Origin: Falsirhodobacter sp. alg1
Lineage (GTDB): Bacteria > Pseudomonadota > Alphaproteobacteria > Rhodobacterales > Rhodobacteraceae
Length of the DNA stretch: 64,000 nt
Assembly: GCF_000739715.2 (NCBI RefSeq)
Contig: NZ_BBJC02000004.1
Coordinates: 288,831 to 352,830 of the forward strand
Direction: 5' to 3'
Position numbers and translations under genes: made by a program. Below the pieces are notes generated by a model, which had not been told where the DNA came from, ran no database searches, and worked only from the letters and a program-made list of their open reading frames with translations. Below are positions 1-7,720 of the stretch, in pieces. The number at the start of each line of letters is the position of its first letter. Within the stretch, counting starts at the first letter, position 1.

Positions 1-205
1 GCCCGGCCCATTGATAGGCAACGGCGGGTGCCAGCCATTCCCGATCGGAAGCGGAAATATCATGTTCATGGAAGGACCATGTCCGCCCCGTCAGCGGGGC
101 AGGATCTGCCAGAATCACAGAGGGGCAATCCGGACGCGACAGCAGCCGCAGCGCCGTCAGGGCGGCGGCAAGGCCCGCCCCGGCAATGGCGATTTGTGTC
201 TGCAT
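1..205 (-). CDS. crtY: Lycopene beta-cyclase, N-terminal fragment (runs off the left edge)
   Basis: Only the first 68 codons are inside the window. They begin at ATG 205 and stay open to the edge. The N-terminus has the Rossmann-type dinucleotide motif GAGLAAALTALRL at about residues 9-21. It is followed by the family-typical GRTWSFHEHDIS stretch and a W-L-A-P-A-V segment ending in QWAG. CrtY cyclises the two ends of lycopene to give beta-carotene. In zeaxanthin- or astaxanthin-making bacteria it normally sits in a crt cluster, which would continue to the left. The reading comes from these N-terminal motifs only. The other family members to consider are related FAD-dependent cyclases. Confidence 0.85.
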   Translation of the reverse strand, partial: MQTQIAIAGAGLAAALTALRLLSRPDCPSVILADPAPLTGRTWSFHEHDISASDREWLAPAVAYQWAG

Positions 206-316
206 CCAATCCTCATCCGGTTTCACGGAAAGGTAGCGGATACGTCTGAAAAGGCGAGGGGGATACTGGAAATATGCACGGATGGCGCGATAATAATATC
301 GACTTGTCCGGCAACA

Positions 317-332
317 TTATCGCAAGCGATAA
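317..332. promoter_or_regulatory. Palindrome upstream of crtY (candidate operator)
   Basis: TTATCGCAAGCGATAA is a near-perfect palindrome with 7-bp arms and a 2-bp centre. It lies between the tRNA-Glu gene and the crtY start, 112 bp upstream of the crtY ATG. The 2-nt loop is too tight for a terminator hairpin, so a protein-binding site is the better guess. No regulator is identified. Confidence 0.3.
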
Positions 333-342
333 AAGGGTACCC

Positions 343-417
343 TGGCAGCCCGTAGGGGAGTTGAACCCCTCTTTTCAGGTTGAAAACCTGACGTCCTAAC
401 CGATAGACGAACGGGCC
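343..417 (-). tRNA. tRNA-Glu (UUC), copy 1
   Basis: The 75-nt gene includes an encoded CCA. The acceptor arms GGCCCGT/ACGGGCT pair, the first pair being G-U. The D arm GTC/GAC, the anticodon stem TCAGG/CCTGA with loop TTTTCAA (anticodon UUC) and the T arm AGGGG/CCCCT are all present. It is identical to the copy 183 bp away. Confidence 0.95.
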
Positions 418-525
418 ACTTGGGTAGCGGGCTTTTACGAAACCGCTCCGGCACTTGCAAGAGAAAAAATTCAGCAAAGCCGATTTTATTTCAGGGTATT
501 TTTGATTTTTTGAGGGAGGAAGAAG

Positions 526-600
526 TGGCAGCCCGTAGGGGAGTTGAACCCCTCTTTTCAGGTTGAAAACCTGACGTCCTAACCGATAGACGAACGGGCC
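526..600 (-). tRNA. tRNA-Glu (UUC), copy 2
   Basis: This is an exact second copy of the neighbouring tRNA-Glu, with the same cloverleaf, anticodon UUC and encoded CCA. The identity stops within a few bases of the gene ends, so only the tRNA itself is duplicated. It lies just downstream of recJ on the same strand. Confidence 0.95.
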
Positions 601-608
601 ACTGTTTC

Positions 609-645
609 TTGCGCGCTGTTTAGTCCGTGGATTATCGGCGCGCAA
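609..645 (-). terminator. Possible hairpin after recJ
   Basis: The 8-bp arms TTGCGCGC and GCGCGCAA flank a 21-nt loop between the recJ stop and tRNA-Glu copy 2. There is no T tract, so this is a weak terminator or processing-site candidate. Confidence 0.25.
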
Positions 646-654
646 GAGGAAAAA

Positions 655-2403
655 TCATTTTTCTTCGGCGGCATCTTCCAGACGCAACTGGACCTTGTTA
701 CGGCCGCCCCAGCTGTTCAGTTCCAACCGTCCGGCAAGGTGGAAACGCCGGTTGCCACCGGCTTCGAGCGCAGGGCCCAGAGGGCCATCGTAGGCGCCAA
801 AGGCAATCGCCTCCACCCGGGCGCTGCCCAATCCGCCAAATGTCAGCTTCAAGTGGTTTTCCCCGATCTTGCGGGCGGAAACAGCCTGTGCGGCAAAGGC
901 GAATCGCGGGGCGGGGGCCGAGGCGCCGAAAGGACCGGCGCTTTCGATCTGTTCCACCAGTTCGGGGTTGCATGCTTCCGGCATCAACAATCCGTCCAGC
1001 CGCAGGTCCGCAGGTCCGGCATCGCCCGCCCCCTGGCGGGCTAGCAGCTCGGACAGGCGCGCCATCGCTTCGGGCAGTTTCTTCTCGTCCACCGTCAGGC
1101 CTGCTGCCATTTTATGGCCGCCACCCTTGATCAGCAGCCCCTCGTCCGCCAGCCTGTGGATGGCTGCGCCCAGATCCACGCCGGAGACGGATCTGCCGGA
1201 ACCTTTGCCGATTCCGTTTTCCAGCCCGATGACGATGGCGGGGCGATTCGTCGCCTCTTTCATGCGGGCGGCCACGATACCGACCACACCGGGGTGCCAG
1301 CCTTCGCCCGCCGCCCAGACCAGCGGACCTTCCAGCCCCCGCGCTTCGGCCTGCGCCAAGGCTTCGGCGCGGACATTCGCCTCTATCTCGCGGCGTTCGC
1401 GGTTCAGCTCGTCCAGTCGTGCGGCAAGGGTGGCGGCCTCTCGTGGATCATCCGTTGCCAGAAGGCGCGCGCCCAGATCGGCCTGTCCGATCCTGCCGCC
1501 GGCATTCACCCGCGGCCCCATGACAAAGCCAAGCGCATAGGCGGTCGGAGCCTCGGTCATGCGTGCCACATCTGCCAGCGCCACCAGGCCGGCCCGTTCG
1601 CGCCGGGCCATCACCTTCAGGCCCTGACGCACCAATGCACGGTTCACACCGATCAGCGGTGCCACATCGGCCACGGTGGCCAGCGCCACCAGATCCAGCA
1701 GGGCGATGAGGTCGGGCGCCTTCGACCCCTCCAGCCGCAATCTGCGGTTCGCCTCTACCAGAACCAGAAATACCACGGAGGCCGCGCAGAGATGCGCCAA
1801 CGCTCCCGTTTCATCCTGACGGTTCGGGTTGACCACAGCCAGCGCCGGCGGCAGCGTTTCCGCGCCGAGGTGGTGATCCAGCACCAGTACATCCGTCCCC
1901 GCTGCTGCGGCAATCGCCTCATGGCTGAGGGTGCCGCAATCCACGCAGATGATCAGATCATGTCTGGATGCCAGATCCCGCATTGCGGGCGGATTGGGGC
2001 CGTAGCCCTCGTCGATCCGGTCGGGGATATACAGGGTGGCACCCATTCCCATGCCCCGCAGCCAGATCATCAGCAAGGCCGCCGATGATCCGCCGTCCAC
2101 ATCGTAATCGGCAAAGATCGCGATTCTCTGGCGCTGGCGCACCGCGCGCAGGAAGCGTTCGGTGGCAGGGCCCATATCACGCAAGGTCATCGGATCGGGC
2201 AGAAGATCGCGCAGTGCAGGCGCCAGATAGCTGGCGGCATCTTCGGGCGACACGCCGCGTCGGGCCAATGTGCGGCAAAGGGGCAGGGGCAGGCGCGTGG
2301 TCTGGGCCATCGCCTCGGCCATGCGTTCATCCTCGGCCGCCGGGCCGATCCAGCGGCGTCCGGTAAGCGAGCGTTCGACGTTCAGGAATGCGGGGGTTGT
2401 CAT
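655..2403 (-). CDS. recJ: Single-stranded-DNA-specific 5'-3' exonuclease RecJ
   Basis: RecJ degrades single-stranded DNA 5' to 3' in RecFOR recombination and in mismatch and base-excision repair. The 582-residue protein has the DHH phosphoesterase motifs in order. These are IFADYDVDGG near residues 96-105, VDCG near 154-157 and LDHH near 175-178. The RVNAGGRIG motif lies near residue 300. The DHHA1 part carries GWHPGVVGIVAARM and later KGGGHKMAAG. The length is normal for the family. It is the last gene of a leftward run with glpX and hom, 52 bp beyond glpX. Confidence 0.96.
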   Translation of the reverse strand: MTTPAFLNVERSLTGRRWIGPAAEDERMAEAMAQTTRLPLPLCRTLARRGVSPEDAASYLAPALRDLLPDPMTLRDMGPATERFLRAVRQRQRIAIFADYDVDGGSSAALLMIWLRGMGMGATLYIPDRIDEGYGPNPPAMRDLASRHDLIICVDCGTLSHEAIAAAAGTDVLVLDHHLGAETLPPALAVVNPNRQDETGALAHLCAASVVFLVLVEANRRLRLEGSKAPDLIALLDLVALATVADVAPLIGVNRALVRQGLKVMARRERAGLVALADVARMTEAPTAYALGFVMGPRVNAGGRIGQADLGARLLATDDPREAATLAARLDELNRERREIEANVRAEALAQAEARGLEGPLVWAAGEGWHPGVVGIVAARMKEATNRPAIVIGLENGIGKGSGRSVSGVDLGAAIHRLADEGLLIKGGGHKMAAGLTVDEKKLPEAMARLSELLARQGAGDAGPADLRLDGLLMPEACNPELVEQIESAGPFGASAPAPRFAFAAQAVSARKIGENHLKLTFGGLGSARVEAIAFGAYDGPLGPALEAGGNRRFHLAGRLELNSWGGRNKVQLRLEDAAEEK

Positions 2404-2455
2404 GGCGGTTTTCTAACCGCTCGGGCGGCCCTTGAACAGGGCCGCCGCGCAGGCA

Positions 2456-3424
2456 TCAGATGGCTTTGACGGGGTTGCGATAGGTCATGCGGCGAACCGA
2501 CCCGGTGCGCGAGCGCATGAGGATGGTTTCCGTGGTGACCCAGCCCAGTTCCCGCTTGATGCCGGCAACCAGATCACCGTCCGTCACGCCCGTTGCGGCA
2601 AAGATCACGTCGCCGGTCACCAGCTCATCCTTGGTGTAGATGCGGTCCAGATCCTCGATCCCGGCCTTGCGGGCGCGGCCGATTTCATCATCGTTGCGGA
2701 ACAGAAGTTTGCCGTACATCTGGCCGCCCATGCATTTCAGCGCAGAGGCTGCGAGCACGCCCTCGGGGGCGCCGCCCGAACCCATGTACATGTCGATGCC
2801 GGTGCCCGGTGTCGCGCAATGCATGACGCCCGCAACATCACCATCGGTGATCAGACGGATGGCGGCACCCGTGGCACGAACCTCTGCGATCAGGTCGATG
2901 TGGCGGTCCCGTTCCAGAATGCAGACGGTAATGTCTTCGGCGGTACCGCCCTTGGCCTTGGACAGGGCATGGACGCGTTCGGTCGGGGTCATGTTCATCG
3001 TGACGGTATCAACAGGATACCCCGGACCAATGGCCAGTTTTTCCATATAGACGTCGGGGGCGTGCAGAAGGGTGCCGCGCGGTGCCATCGCGATGACCGT
3101 CAGCGCGTTCGGCATGTCCTTGGCCGTCAGGGTTGTCCCTTCCAGCGGGTCCAGCGCGATATCCACGGCGGGGCCGTTTCCGGTGCCGACCTTTTCACCG
3201 ATGTACAGCATCGGGGCCTCGTCACGCTCTCCCTCGCCGATGACCACGACACCTGCGATATCCAGCAGGTTCAGCTGGTCACGCATGGCGTTTACGGCAG
3301 CTTGATCGGCGGCTTTTTCGTCGCCGCGCCCGATCAGGCGGTGCGAGGCCAAGGCAGCGGCCTCGGATACCCGCGCCAAGCCGAGTGATAGCATACGGTC
3401 TTGAAATTGTTCTGCGTCGGCCAT
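2456..3424 (-). CDS. glpX: Class II fructose-1,6-bisphosphatase GlpX
   Basis: It hydrolyses fructose-1,6-bisphosphate in gluconeogenesis, or in the Calvin cycle where present. The 322-residue protein shows the metal-site segments GEGERDEAP near residue 63 and DIALDPLEGTT near residue 88, both typical of the lithium-sensitive GlpX fold. The ATG at 3424 was chosen because GAGGGG sits six bases upstream. The frame could extend ten codons further with no better signal. It lies between hom and recJ, all transcribed leftward, a grouping I associate with alphaproteobacteria. Confidence 0.95.
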   Translation of the reverse strand: MADAEQFQDRMLSLGLARVSEAAALASHRLIGRGDEKAADQAAVNAMRDQLNLLDIAGVVVIGEGERDEAPMLYIGEKVGTGNGPAVDIALDPLEGTTLTAKDMPNALTVIAMAPRGTLLHAPDVYMEKLAIGPGYPVDTVTMNMTPTERVHALSKAKGGTAEDITVCILERDRHIDLIAEVRATGAAIRLITDGDVAGVMHCATPGTGIDMYMGSGGAPEGVLAASALKCMGGQMYGKLLFRNDDEIGRARKAGIEDLDRIYTKDELVTGDVIFAATGVTDGDLVAGIKRELGWVTTETILMRSRTGSVRRMTYRNPVKAI

Positions 3425-3502
3425 GTTGCCCCTCATCTCCTCATTACGCTTCAAGTGGTAGAGCGCGGGGAGAGGAGGGGCAAGTATGGTGGCGCTAACG
3501 CT

Positions 3503-4789
3503 TCAAACGTCTTCGATTCTGAGGGCCACAGGCTCTCCGACAACGACATTCGTGGCGCGTGCGGCGGCCATGGCGGTCAGGATATCGTCGCGTGTTGCCT
3601 TATGCGTCACGATCAATACGGGCGCGTCACCGTCCGAATGGCCGTATTGGCGCATCCGGTTGATGGAAACGCCGGCATCGCCCAGCTTTGTCGCGACCTT
3701 GGCCAGCGCGCCGGGCTTGTCCACCAGACGGATCCGCAGGTACCACGCGGAAGGGGCGGCGGAATGGGCCGAGACCGTTTCAGCCAGCTTGGTGGCGGGG
3801 ATGCCGAACACCGGCGTGCGGATGCCGCGCGCAAGATCGATCACATCGCCCATGACCGCGCTGGCGGTCGGCCCGCGGCCGGCGCCTGCACCGCGCAGAA
3901 CGATCTGGCCCACGGCATCGCCTTCGACCACGACCATGTTCGTGCCGCCCGAAAGTTGCCCCAACGGGCTGTCTTGCGGGACAAGGCAGGGTGTCATGCG
4001 TTGTTCCAGACCGCGTCCGGTCATCTGTGCGACGCCCAGAAGCTTGATCCGGTACCCCATGTCGCCTGCACGCTGGATATCGTCGACAGAAATGGCGCCG
4101 ATCCCTTCCATCTCGATCCCGTCGAAAGCCACTTTGGTGCCGAACGCGATCGAGGACAGCAGGCTGAGTTTGTGGCTGGCATCGATGCCCCCCACGTCCA
4201 GATTCGGATCCGCCTCAAGGTAGCCCAGGGCGCGTGCCTCTTCGAAGACCATTTCATAGGGCAGGCCCGCATCTTCCATCCGTGTCAGGATATAATTGCA
4301 GGTGCCGTTCATCACGCCCATCACCCGGCGGATGCTGTTCCCGGCAAGGCCTTCGGTCAGGGATTTGATGATCGGTATGCCACCGGCAACGGCAGCTTCG
4401 AAGCGGATGGTGCAGCCGGCTGCCTCGGCCTTTTCAGCCAATGCCTGTCCGTAATGGGCCAGCAGCGCCTTGTTGGCAGTGACCACATCCTTGCCCGCCT
4501 CCAGTGCGGCTTCGGTTGCGGCGCGCGCGGCACCTTCGTGTCCGCCCATCACCTCGACAAGGATATCCACATCATCCCGGCGGGCCAAGGCGACAGGATC
4601 ATCCTCCCAGGCGAAGCCGGACAGATCGATGCCGCGGTCGCGTTTCGGATCACGGGCCGAAATGGCTGTAATAATAATTGGGCGGCCCGCCCGCATCGCA
4701 ATCATTTCGGCGTGGTTCTGGATAATTTCGATGACGCCAATGCCGACCGTTCCAAGGCCGGCAAGACCAATACGCAGGGGAGCGGGCAT
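3503..4789 (-). CDS. hom: Homoserine dehydrogenase
   Basis: It reduces aspartate-4-semialdehyde to homoserine, feeding threonine and methionine synthesis. The 428-residue protein has an N-terminal nucleotide-binding motif GLGTVG at residues 10-15. The central catalytic domain contains NGTCNYIL and GIDASHK. A C-terminal ACT domain (AWYLRIRLVDKPGALAKVA and following) begins near residue 345 and suggests feedback control by threonine. The ATG at 4789 is preceded by GGAGG at five bases. An inverted repeat lies just upstream of that site. lysC, the first step of the same pathway, lies about 9 kb away. Confidence 0.96.
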   Translation of the reverse strand: MPAPLRIGLAGLGTVGIGVIEIIQNHAEMIAMRAGRPIIITAISARDPKRDRGIDLSGFAWEDDPVALARRDDVDILVEVMGGHEGAARAATEAALEAGKDVVTANKALLAHYGQALAEKAEAAGCTIRFEAAVAGGIPIIKSLTEGLAGNSIRRVMGVMNGTCNYILTRMEDAGLPYEMVFEEARALGYLEADPNLDVGGIDASHKLSLLSSIAFGTKVAFDGIEMEGIGAISVDDIQRAGDMGYRIKLLGVAQMTGRGLEQRMTPCLVPQDSPLGQLSGGTNMVVVEGDAVGQIVLRGAGAGRGPTASAVMGDVIDLARGIRTPVFGIPATKLAETVSAHSAAPSAWYLRIRLVDKPGALAKVATKLGDAGVSINRMRQYGHSDGDAPVLIVTHKATRDDILTAMAAARATNVVVGEPVALRIEDV

Positions 4790-4801
4790 GTATCCTCCGA
4801 T

Positions 4802-4822
4802 GATAACAGTGAACGTGTTATC
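4802..4822 (-). promoter_or_regulatory. Perfect 7-7-7 inverted repeat upstream of hom
   Basis: GATAACA, a 7-nt spacer, then TGTTATC form a perfect 21-bp dyad. Its near edge is 12 bp upstream of the hom ATG and abuts the Shine-Dalgarno GGAGG. It could be an operator or an RNA hairpin controlling access to the ribosome-binding site. No regulator is known from the sequence. Confidence 0.4.
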
Positions 4823-4847
4823 CCGTCGGGACCAGTCTTTCCAGCCC

Positions 4848-5060
4848 TTAGCGCAATGCGTCTGCACGGGCGCGCAGGGCTGCGCCTTTTGCGCGCAGCG
4901 ATTCCTGCGTTTCGACATCGGTCAGATCATTGCCCGTACGGGCGGCAATTGCGTCGCGGGTCAGCAGCACGGGGGCAGGGCCGTCATCAGCCTCTATCGG
5001 GCCGATATCAGGACGCACCGTGCAAGCCGAGAGGGCAAGCAGCAATAGAAGGGGCTTCAC
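4848..5060 (-). CDS. Small lipoprotein of unknown function
   Basis: The 70-residue product starts with a short signal peptide, MKPLLLLLALSAC. It ends in a lipobox (L-S-A-C) whose cysteine at residue 13 would be lipidated. The remaining 57 residues are polar and mostly helical-looking (EAD, DVETQESLRAKGAALRARADALR). The start is a GTG that overlaps the flavin reductase stop in a GTGA, so translation is probably coupled to that gene. I do not recognise a family, and its role is unknown. Confidence 0.7.
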   Translation of the reverse strand: MKPLLLLLALSACTVRPDIGPIEADDGPAPVLLTRDAIAARTGNDLTDVETQESLRAKGAALRARADALR

Positions 5061-5563
5061 GCGGTGAATCCCCCGAATCGCCCCTGGCTGAAGATCAGCG
5101 GTTCCCCGGCTCCCACCGTCACGCGGCCCACACGGCCAACGATGATCAGGTGGTCCCCACCGTCATGGGTGGCATGGGTGTCGCATTCGAAGCGGGCAAG
5201 TGTGCCCTCCAGCAAGGGGGCGCCCCCCTCGCTCAATTCATGCGGGAGGCCGTCGAACCCGGGGCCATTCCGCCCGAAGGCCGAAGACACATGCGTCTGA
5301 TCCTGTGCCAGCACATGAATTGCAAAATGCCTTGCTCGTTCGAAATGGTGGAAACGAGAGGACGACCGTGCCGGTGACCAGAGAACGAGCGGCGGATCCA
5401 GAGAAACAGAAGCGAAGCTGTTGGCGACCATGCCGACAGGCCCCTGTTCCGTCATCGTGGAAACCAGGGTCACCCCCGTCGCGAATTTCCCCAAGGCGTC
5501 GCGCAGGGAAATCGCATTCTCACCGGCCTGAAATGTCGTCATGCCCAACCTGTCGATGTTCAC
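5057..5563 (-). CDS. Flavin reductase domain protein (FMN-binding split barrel)
   Basis: The 168-residue protein matches the short-chain flavin reductase family that reduces FMN or FAD with NAD(P)H for partner oxygenases. Characteristic pieces are FATGVTLVST near residue 27, GMVANSFASVSLDPPLVLW near residue 44, FAIHVLAQDQ near residue 80 and a C-terminal GRVGRV...LIFSQGRFGGF. The GTG start overlaps the purF stop by four bases (GTGA). An internal ATG at 5542 is an alternative start. No partner oxygenase is adjacent, so the electron acceptor is unknown. Confidence 0.85.
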   Translation of the reverse strand: MNIDRLGMTTFQAGENAISLRDALGKFATGVTLVSTMTEQGPVGMVANSFASVSLDPPLVLWSPARSSSRFHHFERARHFAIHVLAQDQTHVSSAFGRNGPGFDGLPHELSEGGAPLLEGTLARFECDTHATHDGGDHLIIVGRVGRVTVGAGEPLIFSQGRFGGFTA

Positions 5564-7023
5564 TCGGCTGCAGTTTTCATTTCGAAACCTTCGGCCAGTT
5601 TGTCCGTCGGGGCAACAGGGTATTCACCCGAGAAGCAGGCATCACAATAACGCGGTGCCACGGGATTCCGGCCTTCGGCCTCTCCGGCGGCGCGATACAG
5701 ACCGTCCAGAGAGATGAAACGCAGCGAATCGACGCCGATCCAGTCGCGCATCTCTTCTTCGGACATATTGGCCGCCAGAAGCTTTGACCGTTCCGGGGTG
5801 TCCACCCCGTAGAAGCAGGGCCATGCCGTGGGCGGAGAGGCGATGCGGAAGTGAACCTCGGCCGCGCCTGCATCAAGGATCATATCCTTGATCTTGCGGC
5901 TGGTGGTGCCCCGTACAACCGAATCGTCCACGAGGATGACGCGTTTTCCACGGATCAGGGCACGGTTCACGTTCAGCTTCAGCCGGACGCCCATGTTGCG
6001 GATCTGCTCGGTCGGTTCGATGAAGGTCCGGCCCATGTACTGGTTGCGGATGATCCCCATCGCATAGGGAATACCGGATTCCTGGCTGAAACCGATGGCC
6101 GCCGGTGTGCCGCTGTCGGGCACGGGGCAGACGAGATCGGCATCCACCGGCGCCTCTCGCGCCAGCTCCACGCCGATCTGGCGACGGGTTTCATAGACGG
6201 AACGGCCGCCGAGAATGGAATCAGGGCGGGAAAAATAGACATGCTCGAAAATGCAGAACCGCGATTTCGCAGGCGCGAAGGGGCGGGAGGAGACGATCTC
6301 GCCATCCTCGATCACAACCATCTCGCCAGGTTCGACCTCACGCAGGAACTTTGCCCCGATGATGTCCAGACCGCATGTTTCGGACGAAAGGGCATAACCT
6401 TCACCAACCTTGCCCAGAACCAGCGGGCGGACGCCCAGCGGATCGCGCACGCCGATCAGTTTGGTGCGGGTCATGGCGATGACCGAGAACGCCCCTTCGA
6501 CACGGCGGAGGGCATCCTTCATCCGTTCGGGAACGGTCTGCTGGATCGACCGCGCCATCAGATGGATGATGCACTCGGAATCTGATGAGGACTGGAAGAT
6601 CGAACCGCGTTCGATTAGTTCCTTGCGAAGCTGGGCGGCATTGGTCAGGTTGCCGTTGTGGGCAATCGCTGCCCCGCCCATCGAAAACTCGCCAAAGAAG
6701 GGCTGCACGTCGCGGATCGCGGTTGCCCCTTTGGACCCGGCGGTCGAATAGCGGACGTGACCGATGGCCAGTTCGCCGGGCAACGTCTGCATCACGTCGG
6801 CGCTGGTGAAGTTGTCGCGGACATAGCCGAACCGGCGTGCAGAGTTGAAGCCGTGTTCGGGGTGGTGTGTCACGATCCCCGCAGCTTCCTGTCCGCGGTG
6901 CTGCAACGCGTGCAGGCCAAGCGCGCAGAAATTCGCGGCGTCAGCGACGCCGATCACGCCGAATACACCGCATTCTTCCTTCAACTTGTCATCGTCAAAG
7001 GGGTGGGCAAGAAAGGGCCGCAT
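5560..7023 (-). CDS. purF: Amidophosphoribosyltransferase PurF
   Basis: It catalyses the first committed step of purine synthesis, PRPP plus glutamine to phosphoribosylamine. The 487-residue protein starts at ATG 7023 (GGAGC upstream). A short propeptide-like leader precedes Cys18 in EECGVFGVIG, the usual N-terminal nucleophile after processing. The glutamine amidotransferase half contains IGHVRYSTAG and AHNGNLTNA. The phosphoribosyltransferase half contains the PRPP loop VILVDDSVVRGTTSRKI near residue 360. It lies downstream of cvpA in the classic cvpA-purF order. It is translationally coupled to the flavin reductase that follows. Confidence 0.97.
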   Translation of the reverse strand: MRPFLAHPFDDDKLKEECGVFGVIGVADAANFCALGLHALQHRGQEAAGIVTHHPEHGFNSARRFGYVRDNFTSADVMQTLPGELAIGHVRYSTAGSKGATAIRDVQPFFGEFSMGGAAIAHNGNLTNAAQLRKELIERGSIFQSSSDSECIIHLMARSIQQTVPERMKDALRRVEGAFSVIAMTRTKLIGVRDPLGVRPLVLGKVGEGYALSSETCGLDIIGAKFLREVEPGEMVVIEDGEIVSSRPFAPAKSRFCIFEHVYFSRPDSILGGRSVYETRRQIGVELAREAPVDADLVCPVPDSGTPAAIGFSQESGIPYAMGIIRNQYMGRTFIEPTEQIRNMGVRLKLNVNRALIRGKRVILVDDSVVRGTTSRKIKDMILDAGAAEVHFRIASPPTAWPCFYGVDTPERSKLLAANMSEEEMRDWIGVDSLRFISLDGLYRAAGEAEGRNPVAPRYCDACFSGEYPVAPTDKLAEGFEMKTAAE

Positions 7024-7105
7024 GCTCGCGCTCCGAATCCGTTGGATTGCCCTCCGTTTAGAGGGTAACGCGTCTGCTGTCACCCTCTGGCAAACGAAAA
7101 GACAA

Positions 7106-7705
7106 TCAGTTTTGCGGTGCTGCCGGAACTTCAGGCGCTATTGGCTGAACGGGCACACCACAGCGGCCAACCAATTGTTCATAGCGGCTCATGATCCAAC
7201 CGGGCGCGTCATCGGGCACCTGATCGTCGATCTTCGACTGGAACGACGAGAACACATGGGCCGCGCGCGAATTATCGACCATGGGCACTGTTTGCGCCCC
7301 GATCACACGGTCATAGACAAGAAAGGCGACGGCAACCAGCAGGATGCCACGTGCCGCACCGAACAGGAACCCGAGCGCCTGATCCACGGTGCCGACCGCA
7401 GTGCCCTGAATTGTCGAGGACAGAAGCGGCGTGAACAGCGAGATGATGACCAGCGCCAGTGCAAAGATCGCCATGAACGCCACGACCATCGACAGCTCGC
7501 AGCTGTCACCCAGGAAATCGCCGACCACCGGTATCTCACGCACCAGGGGTTCGATCGCACCTGCAAAGGTAAAGGCCAGAACCGCCGCGGCGATCCATCC
7601 GACAATGGCCATCACTTCGCGCACCAGCCCGCGGGCATAGGCAAGAATGGCCGACAGAACGATGACCACCGCAACTACGGCATCGATGATTGTAAAGCCG
7701 TCCAT
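7106..7705 (-). CDS. cvpA: CvpA family inner-membrane protein
   Basis: The 199-residue protein starts with MDGFTIIDAVVAVVIVLSAILAYARG, the usual CvpA N-terminus. It has four hydrophobic segments within the first 130 residues. The C-terminal third is soluble and ends in a proline-rich tail. CvpA was named for colicin V production and is linked to envelope homeostasis; its molecular activity is unsettled. It starts at ATG 7705 after GAGGGAATAC, 15 bp downstream of radA and 82 bp upstream of purF. Confidence 0.93.
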   Translation of the reverse strand: MDGFTIIDAVVAVVIVLSAILAYARGLVREVMAIVGWIAAAVLAFTFAGAIEPLVREIPVVGDFLGDSCELSMVVAFMAIFALALVIISLFTPLLSSTIQGTAVGTVDQALGFLFGAARGILLVAVAFLVYDRVIGAQTVPMVDNSRAAHVFSSFQSKIDDQVPDDAPGWIMSRYEQLVGRCGVPVQPIAPEVPAAPQN

Positions 7706-7720
7706 GTATTCCCTCTCCGG

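Noticed and set aside
223-645. Open frame on the minus strand across both tRNA-Glu genes, with an internal repeat
   Set aside because: Its repeated protein segment is only the two identical tRNA genes translated, so it is not a repeat protein.
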